This document shows positions 57,546-64,000 of a stretch of DNA of 64,000 nt, one piece after another. Numbering within the stretch: the first letter of the stretch is position 1; every line of letters starts with the position of its first letter. The notes below the pieces were generated by a model. The model did no database searches. It was not told the DNA's origin and was given only the letters and a program-made list of their open reading frames with translations. A program made the translations under genes and the position numbers. The DNA comes from Fibrella aquatilis (GTDB lineage Bacteria; Bacteroidota; Bacteroidia; Cytophagales; Spirosomataceae), in NCBI RefSeq assembly GCF_017353255.1, contig NZ_JAFMYU010000012.1:1-64000 (forward strand), written 5' to 3'.

Positions 57546-59129
57546 ATGCCCCATAAATTCGACTACCTCATTATTGGCTCTGGCATTGCGGGGCTTAGTT
57601 ACGCTACCAAACTCGCCCGGTATTATGGTGAGAAAAATCAGGCCGTCCGAATCGGCGTGATTACGAAGGTGCAGGCCGACGAAACCAACACCAAATACGC
57701 GCAAGGCGGCATTGCGGGCGTATGGTCGCCGGATGATACGTTCGAGAAACACATTGACGATACGATGGTGGCCGGTGATTTTCTGAGCGACCGCCACATC
57801 GTGGAAATCGTCGTGCGCGAAGCCCCCGAACGCATTCAGGAGCTGATCGACTACGGCACGCGCTTCGACAAGGAGGCCGACGGCGACTATGATCTGGCCA
57901 AAGAAGGCGGGCACTCCGACAAACGGATTCTGCACTTCAAAGACGTGACCGGGGCCGAAATCGAGCGGGCGTTGCTCTCGGAAGTAGCACGGCACTCCAG
58001 CATAGAGGTCTTTACGCATTACTTTGCCGTGGACCTCATCACGCGCCACCACCTGGGCGAAACCGTGCACCGCTACGACAGCAACAACGAGTGCTTCGGG
58101 GCTTACGTGCTCGACACCAACACGGGGCAGGTAGACCGGTTTTTGGCCCGGACTACCATGGTGGCCACGGGCGGCATTGGGCAGGTGTATACCAACACCA
58201 CCAACCCCGTCATTGCCACCGGCGACGGCATTGCGATGACTTACCGGGCCAAGGGCATTTGTAAGGATATGGAGTTTATCCAGTTCCACCCCACGGCCTT
58301 GTACGAACCCGGCAAAAAGCCCAATTTCTTGATTTCTGAAGCCGTACGGGGCTTTGGCGGCATCCTGAAAAACATAAAGGGCGAAACCTTTATGGAAAAC
58401 TATGACCCTCGCCTCTCCCTGGCGCCCCGCGATATTGTGGCCCGCGCTATCGACTCGGAGATGAAAAAGTCAGGGTCGCAGCACGTGTACATTGACGTGA
58501 CGCACCTCGACTACGAGAAATTTGTGGAGCATTTTCCCAACATCACGGCCTACTGCAAAGACCGATTGGGCATCGATATTCGGAAGGACTTTATCCCCGT
58601 GGTGCCTGCGCAACACTATATGTGCGGCGGGGTGCGCGTAGACGAGTTCGGGCGCACGAACCTGCATCATTTATATGCCGTGGGCGAATGCGCCTGCACA
58701 GGCCTACACGGTGCTAATCGACTGGCATCCAATTCGTTACTGGAAGCTATCGTATTTGGTCATCGGGCTTATGAAAAGTCCATCGAGGCCTTTGAACAGA
58801 CGAGTGTGCGCGACGATATTCCGGCCTGGAATGACAGCGGCACCACCCACCCCGAAGAACTGGTGCTGGTGACGGAGATCAAGCGCGAACTGGAAGCCAT
58901 CATGTCGAACTACGTGGGCATTGTGCGCTCGAACCGGCGTCTGAAACGGGCGATGGACCGACTGGAATTGCTGCACATTGAACACGAGGAACTCTACCGG
59001 CAGTCGAAAGTATCGGTGCCGATTTCGGAGCTTCGCAACATGATTGAGGTGGCCTATCTGGTCATCAAAGCCGCCATGGCCCGCCGCGACAACCGGGGGT
59101 TGCATTTTAATATTGACAACGTGAAATGA
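57546..59129 (+). CDS. nadB: L-aspartate oxidase
   Basis: 527 residues. FAD enzyme oxidising L-aspartate to iminoaspartate, first step of de novo NAD synthesis. N-terminal dinucleotide fold IIGSGIAGLSYATKLARYY. Then GVITKVQADETNTKYAQGGI, GHSDKRILHFKDVTGAEIE, NPVIATGDGIAMTYRAKGIC, MEFIQFHPTALYEPGKKPNF, HYMCGGVRVDEFGRTNLHHL and CTGLHGANRLASNSLLEAIV. All are family hallmarks. Starts 87 bases after a barrel gene and overlaps purK by 4 bases (ATGA), so the two are translationally coupled. A decayed copy of its first 24 codons lies 1.5 kb upstream. Confidence 0.97.
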   Translation: MPHKFDYLIIGSGIAGLSYATKLARYYGEKNQAVRIGVITKVQADETNTKYAQGGIAGVWSPDDTFEKHIDDTMVAGDFLSDRHIVEIVVREAPERIQELIDYGTRFDKEADGDYDLAKEGGHSDKRILHFKDVTGAEIERALLSEVARHSSIEVFTHYFAVDLITRHHLGETVHRYDSNNECFGAYVLDTNTGQVDRFLARTTMVATGGIGQVYTNTTNPVIATGDGIAMTYRAKGICKDMEFIQFHPTALYEPGKKPNFLISEAVRGFGGILKNIKGETFMENYDPRLSLAPRDIVARAIDSEMKKSGSQHVYIDVTHLDYEKFVEHFPNITAYCKDRLGIDIRKDFIPVVPAQHYMCGGVRVDEFGRTNLHHLYAVGECACTGLHGANRLASNSLLEAIVFGHRAYEKSIEAFEQTSVRDDIPAWNDSGTTHPEELVLVTEIKRELEAIMSNYVGIVRSNRRLKRAMDRLELLHIEHEELYRQSKVSVPISELRNMIEVAYLVIKAAMARRDNRGLHFNIDNVK

Positions 59130-60274
59130 ATGATGTGATTGGTATTCTCGGCGGGGGGCAATTGGGCCTTATGCTTATTCAGGCGGGCATCGACTGGAAC
59201 CTCGTCATCCATTGCCTCGACCCTGATCCACAGGCATCCTGCAAAGACCTCTGCACCCAATTCACAGTCGGGTCACTCACCGATTACGATACCGTATACC
59301 AGTTCGGGCAGGGGGTCGATGTGCTCACGATTGAGATCGAAAAGGTAAACGTCGATGCGCTGGAGGCACTGGAACGTGAAGGTAAGCGCGTGTATCCGCA
59401 GCCGTCCGTCATTCGGCAAATACAGGACAAGCGCGTCCAAAAGGCCTTTTTTCGCCAATACAACCTCCCCACCGCCGACTTTGTCCTGACCGACGACCGC
59501 GCCCATGTGGCCCGCATCGTGGCGGAACAACCCGATTTACTCCCTGCCTTTCACAAGTTGGGCCGCGATGGCTACGACGGTCGTGGGGTGCAGCGCATAG
59601 CCACCCCCGCCGATGCCGACAAGGCTTTCGGCGCGCCGGGTGTGCTAGAAAAAGCCGTCGATTTCGATAAGGAATTGGCCGTGATCGTGGCCCGGAATGA
59701 GCGGGGTGAGGTGCAGACGTTTCCTACCGTAGAGATGGTGTTTCACCCCGACCTGAACCTGGTGGATTATCTCTTCGCCCCCGCCGACATCGCGCCCGAC
59801 GTGAACGAGCAGGCGCAGAAGCTGGCCCGCCGCACCGCCGAGGCGTTTGGCATTGTGGGGTTGCTGGCCGTAGAACTGTTTCTGGATAAAGCGGGCAATG
59901 TGCTCATCAACGAAGTGGCCCCGCGCCCGCACAACAGTGGCCACCACACAATCCGGGCCAACCGCACCTCGCAGTTCGAGCAGCACTGGCGGGCCATCCT
60001 GAACCTGCCCCTGGGCAACACCTCCGCCCACGGCCCCGCCGCAATGATTAACCTCCTGGGCGAACCTGGCCACACCGGCCCGGCCGTGTACGAAGGGCTG
60101 GAAACGCTATTGGCCATGCCCGGTGTGTCGCCGTTTTTCTACGGCAAAGCCCAGACTCGCCCCGGCCGCAAAATGGGCCATATCACGGTGTTGGATGAGT
60201 CGCTGGACGGATTGAGGGAAAAGGCAGAGGTAGTGAAAGCGAGTATACGGGTGGTGAGTAACTTGACGGCTTAA
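59126..60274 (+). CDS. purK: 5-(carboxyamino)imidazole ribonucleotide synthase
   Basis: 382 residues. ATP-grasp enzyme carboxylating AIR to N5-CAIR in purine synthesis. N-terminal IGILGGGQLGLMLIQAGIDW, then VLTIEIEKVNVDALEALERE, ATP-grasp core FHKLGRDGYDGRGVQ, KAVDFDKELAVIVARNERGE, LAVELFLDKAGNVLINEVAP, RPHNSGHHTIRANRTSQFEQ, and the C-terminal KMGHITVLDESLDGL. Normal length. Its ATG overlaps the nadB stop. PurE, its usual partner, is not in the window. Coupling with nadB links purine and NAD supply, as both make nucleotide precursors. Confidence 0.96.
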   Translation: MNDVIGILGGGQLGLMLIQAGIDWNLVIHCLDPDPQASCKDLCTQFTVGSLTDYDTVYQFGQGVDVLTIEIEKVNVDALEALEREGKRVYPQPSVIRQIQDKRVQKAFFRQYNLPTADFVLTDDRAHVARIVAEQPDLLPAFHKLGRDGYDGRGVQRIATPADADKAFGAPGVLEKAVDFDKELAVIVARNERGEVQTFPTVEMVFHPDLNLVDYLFAPADIAPDVNEQAQKLARRTAEAFGIVGLLAVELFLDKAGNVLINEVAPRPHNSGHHTIRANRTSQFEQHWRAILNLPLGNTSAHGPAAMINLLGEPGHTGPAVYEGLETLLAMPGVSPFFYGKAQTRPGRKMGHITVLDESLDGLREKAEVVKASIRVVSNLTA

Positions 60275-60285
60275 ACCCATCCGTC

Positions 60286-61383
60286 ATGCAATTTGATTCA
60301 CTGCTAACCACCTTAACCGACGTACACACCCAACTTAGCCAACAAGCCGCTCGTCAGACCGATCAGTTGATGACCATCCGAAACTGGCTGTTCGGGCTAT
60401 ACATTGTCCAGTTTGAGCAACACGGCGAAGACCGCGCCGCCTATGTGCAAGGGCTGTTAACCCGAATTGCAGCAGACCTTGCCCAGCGTGGCATCAAAGG
60501 TTCTACTGATCGCAACCTCCGCCATTATCGGCAGTTCTATTTGACCTACCCAGAGATTCGGAAATCAGTGATTTCCAAATTAGGGCCAGCCTATGTGCCT
60601 TTAGCTCAGGCAGCATTACCAGATACCGATCAGCTTCCAAGTCTGGACTCAGATTATATGCTCAATAAGCTGACCTTCACGCACTTCCTGGAATTAACAA
60701 AAGTCAACAATCCGCTTTACCGCCGTTTTTATGAAGTGGAGGCGATCAAAAACAACTGGTCGGTGCGCGAACTAAATCGGGCTGTGACTACCTCACTGGC
60801 CGAACGAACTGGGCTTTCCACAGACAAGGCCACCGTTATTGCCCGCGTAAAGGGAGATAAACCAGTTGGGCTGGAAGATCTGATTCGGAACCCGTATGTG
60901 CTGGAGTTTCTGGGATTAGACGAGAAAGCTACTTACACAGAGAATGACCTCGAAGCAGCGATTATCGACCATTTGCAAGACTTTCTGATTGAATTAGGTC
61001 GTGGCTTTTGCTTCGAGGCCCGCCAAAAACGCATCACCTTCGACAATCGACATTACCGCATTGACTTGGTTTTCTATGGCAGCGGCCAACCGCACCGCGT
61101 CTTGAAATGCCATGTGTTGATTGACCTCAAAATCGGCGAGTTTGACCACGCCGATGCAGGTCAGATGAATCTCTATCTGAACTACTTCAGCGAAAACGAA
61201 CGAACCAGTGGCGATAACCCGCCCGTTGGCCTTATTCTGTGTGCCAGCAAAAACGACTCGTTGGTGCGATATGCCACAGCAGGACTTGCGCAGGACGTGT
61301 TTGTATCGCGTTACCTAACCGAACTGCCCAATGAGGCACAATTACAGGCATTTATCCAACGCGAAAGTCAGTTATTGCCTTAA
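60286..61383 (+). CDS. PDDEXK nuclease-domain protein (DUF1016/YhcG family)
   Basis: 365 residues with an N-terminal DUF1016 helical region (about 20-160: IRNWLFGLYIVQFEQHGEDR, DRNLRHYRQFYLTYPEIR, FTHFLELTKVNNPLYRRFYE). The C-terminal PD-(D/E)XK nuclease domain has FCFEARQKRITFDNRHYRID, LVFYGSGQPHRVLKCHVLID, LKIGEFDHADAGQMNLYLNY and PPVGLILCASKN, with the catalytic pattern D-x(n)-D-L-K. Family members are common in defence and mobile regions, and a role in replication-fork repair has been suggested for E. coli YhcG. It follows purK by 11 bases and may be cotranscribed or inserted. Confidence 0.9.
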   Translation: MQFDSLLTTLTDVHTQLSQQAARQTDQLMTIRNWLFGLYIVQFEQHGEDRAAYVQGLLTRIAADLAQRGIKGSTDRNLRHYRQFYLTYPEIRKSVISKLGPAYVPLAQAALPDTDQLPSLDSDYMLNKLTFTHFLELTKVNNPLYRRFYEVEAIKNNWSVRELNRAVTTSLAERTGLSTDKATVIARVKGDKPVGLEDLIRNPYVLEFLGLDEKATYTENDLEAAIIDHLQDFLIELGRGFCFEARQKRITFDNRHYRIDLVFYGSGQPHRVLKCHVLIDLKIGEFDHADAGQMNLYLNYFSENERTSGDNPPVGLILCASKNDSLVRYATAGLAQDVFVSRYLTELPNEAQLQAFIQRESQLLP

Positions 61384-61532
61384 GGCGATCAGCGCAACCG
61401 ATTAAGAAAGAAATAAGGATTATCGAGCGGAGTAATTGAGCAGTGATCACGCCATAAATATGACGTATGGAAACTTCTTCCAACTAACAATCGCCGTTAG
61501 CTAATAGCCTGGCGCCTGCGCTTCTGCAACGG

Positions 61533-62390
61533 TTGACAACCAGCGATGCCATTGGTACGATACAAGCTATACGAGACACCTATGCTACAAAACCTATCGA
61601 AACAAGCTGGTTCAGGTCCTTTTTTGCCAAGCCACCCGCCCCGCCTACGCCCAAACCGGGTGCCTACGCCTGGTTAACCCTGGCCGACTTGCTGGATGAA
61701 CAGTTCGAGCCGCAACAGGTAGCCGACGCACACCCCATTCCCACCGATACCGATTACGTGGCTGAATTAAATGAGCTTGGCCGCGTATTACGCTGGGTGG
61801 AGCAGGCGGGTACAGTTGCCCAGTTTGAGGATCGGCTTGCCGAGTTGTTGCTTGGTATGGCCTATATGGCGGCAGAACACATCCGCGCCAACAATAACAA
61901 CTATCCCAGCAACAGTATTTCGGCGAAAATTTGGATGGATGGTGCGTCCTTGCGTGGCTTTTGCCAAACGTTAACAGACTACAAACTCCGTCAGGACGAT
62001 AGGCATAAGGCTATCGATGCTGCCTATTACAAAGCACGGATCACCCTGGCTATCATGGGCCATTACCCTAGCGAAGTAGGTCCAGACATGGTGCAAGTGG
62101 GGCGATTATATGAGCAATGTGACGACGCCGAAATGGCCGAAACCTTTTACCAGCCTGTCGTAAACGACTTTGCTTCGTTTCTGGCTGACTACGAAGCCTG
62201 GCCTGCTGTTAACCCGGCAAACTACAATGAAGACAGTGACGACGTTGGCCCACTTGGCGATAACGAGCGCCTGACGCTACAAGCGCTTATCGAGGCCTGT
62301 GAAGGCCTGATTCGTGTGGGCGTTTATGGAAACAACAGTGATCTAATTCGCCGGGCCGAGGCCGTTCTTCGTAAGCATACGTTTGATTGA
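61533..62390 (+). CDS. Hypothetical helical protein
   Basis: 285 residues from TTG 61533, the only usable start before the conserved-looking region (an in-frame TAA lies at 61485-61487). The product is mostly helical with a Pro-rich N-terminus (PPAPPTPKPGAYAWLTLADL), YVAELNELGRVLRWVEQAGT, YYKARITLAIMGHYP and QALIEACEGLIRVGVYGNN. It has no signal peptide, and the TPR-like amphipathic helices (~160-270) are suggestive only. It is not recognised. The 149-base gap before it shows no repeat. It converges on the histidine kinase with 10 bases between stops. Confidence 0.6.
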   Translation: MTTSDAIGTIQAIRDTYATKPIETSWFRSFFAKPPAPPTPKPGAYAWLTLADLLDEQFEPQQVADAHPIPTDTDYVAELNELGRVLRWVEQAGTVAQFEDRLAELLLGMAYMAAEHIRANNNNYPSNSISAKIWMDGASLRGFCQTLTDYKLRQDDRHKAIDAAYYKARITLAIMGHYPSEVGPDMVQVGRLYEQCDDAEMAETFYQPVVNDFASFLADYEAWPAVNPANYNEDSDDVGPLGDNERLTLQALIEACEGLIRVGVYGNNSDLIRRAEAVLRKHTFD

Positions 62391-62400
62391 TCCCAGCGTT

Positions 62401-64000
62401 TCACACCGGAATAGCCACGACAAACTCGGTGCATTCGCCGGTTTCGGTGGTGACGGAAAGGGTGCCGTTGTGGCCTTTGGTGATGATGTCGTAGCTGAGG
62501 CTCAGGCCCAGACCCGTGCCGCTGCCGCTGGGTTTGGTAGTGAAAAAAGGCTGGTAAATCTTGTTCAATAATTCAGGAGCAATGCCTGTGCCGTTGTCTT
62601 TCACTACTAGCTCTACCCGTCCGTTTTTTAGCTGCGTCGTTACCCAAACCTGGGGTTGGTAGGCCGTGGAGGCCTGTTTCGCTTTTTCCTGCACGGCATA
62701 GAAGGCGTTATTGTACAGGTTCAGCAGCACCCGCGCTATTTCCTGCGGCATCAGATCGACCAGGCCCACGCCGGGGTCGAAATGGGTAGTGAGCGTGACA
62801 TTAGCCTCGCCGTTTTTAGTCAAGGTAATGGCCCGCCGCATGCCCATGTAGGCCAGGCGCAGGTATTCGTCGGCCAGGGCGTTGAGGTCGGTGGGTTCGC
62901 GGTTGCCGCTGCTGCTCTGGGCATGTTGTAGCATCCCACGCACAATACCGTCGGCGCGTTTGCCGTGGTGGGTGATCTTCCGGAGGTTCGTCGTTAGCGA
63001 ATCGGCGATATCCAGCACGTCTTGTTTGTGGTCGGCGGCCAGTTCGTCTTTTAGCTCAGCCAGCATATCGGCGCTCACTTCGGCGAAGTTGTTGACGAAG
63101 TTGAGTGGGTTCTGGATCTCGTGGGCAATACCGGCCATGAGTTCACCCAGCGAGGCCATCTTTTCGCGTTGCACCAGTTGGTCCTGTGTGCTGCGCAGTT
63201 GCACCAGCGTGGTTTGTAGGTCTTCTTTTTGCTCGTTTAGCTCCACCGTGCGCAGGGCCACCTGCCTTTCCAGCATGGCATTCTGGTTCTCCACCAGTTG
63301 CCGGTTGGTCTCGGCCAGCCGGAGTTGTTCGCGCACGGCTTCTTCCTGCTGCTGCTTCAGCAAGTTCACTTTGTAGGTTAAGGCCAGCGTGAAGAGGATA
63401 ATCTCGATGCCCGACCCGATGTGCATACTGTTGTAGGTCCAGAACGAATGGGGCAGCTTGCCGAAGGCGTAGAGCAGAAAAAAGAAGATTGACAGGAAAA
63501 AAACCAGGTTGCCGATGATGTAGAACATGGCAGGCCGGAACCCCCCTCGGTAGGTGATCACCCCCGCCCAGACGCTAAAAACACCTTCGACCAGGGCCAC
63601 TATCGGCACAAAATCAATTTGCCGCCCTTCTCTTCCAAACGCACTGATCGACAGCACGTTAATACCAATACTAACGGCATAGAGCAGCAGAATACCAACG
63701 CCTATTTTGTGAAATAGCGGTGCCTGTTGCCGCAGCCGCAGGAACGCTAGCGTAAAGAGCACGTGGGTCAGGCCCGTGATGCCTGCCAACACCGTAGCGT
63801 AGCGTTCGATGGACGGGTTTTCGGGCCACAGAAACTCGCCGGTATGCCCCCGGAAAAGGGCCATTTGCAAACCAATGATGAATACCCAAACGGCGTAGCG
63901 AAGGGTGTCGGTTTCGCGCAGCCGGAGAAACAGCAACAGGCTGTAGACCACAATCATCAGGATAAACCCGTAATACAGTCCGTAGAACAGGTCGGAATAA
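62401..64000 (-). CDS. 7TM sensor histidine kinase, N-terminus beyond the window
   Basis: The frame continues past the right edge. Codons before the internal Met at 63957 read YSDLFYGLYYGFILM, the start of a 7TMR-DISM membrane domain, so only the C-terminal part is present. Seven hydrophobic segments are followed by a coiled-coil linker (LAETNRQLVENQNAMLERQV). The dimerisation/phosphoacceptor box is MAGIAHEIQNPLNFVNNFAE (His). The ATPase has N box VLLNLYNNAFYAVQEKA, G1 VKDNGTGIAPELL and G2 GSGTGLGLSLSYDII. There is no receiver domain. DISM kinases often sense extracellular ligands such as carbohydrates; ligand and partner regulator are unknown. Confidence 0.88.
   Translation of the reverse strand, partial: YSDLFYGLYYGFILMIVVYSLLLFLRLRETDTLRYAVWVFIIGLQMALFRGHTGEFLWPENPSIERYATVLAGITGLTHVLFTLAFLRLRQQAPLFHKIGVGILLLYAVSIGINVLSISAFGREGRQIDFVPIVALVEGVFSVWAGVITYRGGFRPAMFYIIGNLVFFLSIFFFLLYAFGKLPHSFWTYNSMHIGSGIEIILFTLALTYKVNLLKQQQEEAVREQLRLAETNRQLVENQNAMLERQVALRTVELNEQKEDLQTTLVQLRSTQDQLVQREKMASLGELMAGIAHEIQNPLNFVNNFAEVSADMLAELKDELAADHKQDVLDIADSLTTNLRKITHHGKRADGIVRGMLQHAQSSSGNREPTDLNALADEYLRLAYMGMRRAITLTKNGEANVTLTTHFDPGVGLVDLMPQEIARVLLNLYNNAFYAVQEKAKQASTAYQPQVWVTTQLKNGRVELVVKDNGTGIAPELLNKIYQPFFTTKPSGSGTGLGLSLSYDIITKGHNGTLSVTTETGECTEFVVAIPV

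Noticed and set aside
1-64000. tRNA, rRNA, riboswitch and replication-origin search
   Set aside because: No cloverleaf, rRNA core sequence, known riboswitch core or DnaA-box cluster was recognised by reading. A covariance-model search could still find something small.

Overview
The window looks like chromosome of a Bacteroidota bacterium of the order Cytophagales, most likely near Spirosoma/Fibrella/Rudanella. This is inferred from gene content and signals, not from a database search. The indicators are a CarboxypepD_reg/TonB receptor, a type IX secretion C-terminal domain on a CotH-like protein, small outer-membrane barrels, an LptD/amidase/MlaD envelope cluster, a PVC-type haem dehydrogenase, TAnnTTTG promoter elements, few Shine-Dalgarno sequences and several TTG starts. 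Most genes are visibly GC-rich. A few small accessory genes (HicBA, a lone lipoprotein at 39.7-40.4 kb, a RelE-type module at 55.4-56.0 kb) are clearly more AT-rich. No rRNA, tRNA, CRISPR array or transposase was recognised.

Layout. 0-12 kb is housekeeping and metabolism: typA, a helix-hairpin-helix secreted protein, a tandem FKBP lipoprotein, an MBL hydrolase, a Nudix hydrolase, ispD, a PLP decarboxylase, meaB and an Old Yellow Enzyme. 12-18.4 kb holds envelope lipoproteins, a serpin, and an ECF sigma factor with a membrane-anchored partner. 18.7-23.2 kb is a probable sugar-oxidation unit (isomerase, small secreted protein, PVC-type cytochrome dehydrogenase). 23.4-28.7 kb has a desaturase resembling eukaryotic dihydroceramide desaturase, a barrel protein, an acyltransferase, an acyl-CoA carboxylase beta subunit and hicBA. 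28.8-33.9 kb is an outer-membrane biogenesis cluster (MlaD, amidase, divergent LptD). 34-39.6 kb has treY and a PIF1-like helicase. 40.7-49.5 kb is a minus-strand locus with YncE, a TonB receptor, a beta-helix lipoprotein, a purple-acid-type phosphatase and a CotH-like kinase. 49.8-61.4 kb carries nadC, nadA, nadB and purK interleaved with nuclease/toxin-type accessory genes (orphan McrB ATPase, Uma2, RelE-type pair, PDDEXK/DUF1016). The end is a truncated 7TM histidine kinase.

The most unusual features are not genes. First, a family of long, nearly perfect palindromes (arms up to 70 bp) fills many intergenic gaps. They usually begin 0-16 bases after a stop codon, lack the U-tract of a normal terminator, share a GTTGCTTCGCGC-type core, and often have arms built from degenerate 7-bp repeats. 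Second, two short diverged copies of gene ends flank accessory genes: a 3' end of the PIF1-like helicase (40565-40642) and a 5' end of nadB (55979-56062). Both differ from the intact gene by about 15-20%, largely at codon third positions, which suggests recombination with a related lineage and not recent tandem duplication. Third, the RelE-type toxin frame has ATC where its ATG would be expected.
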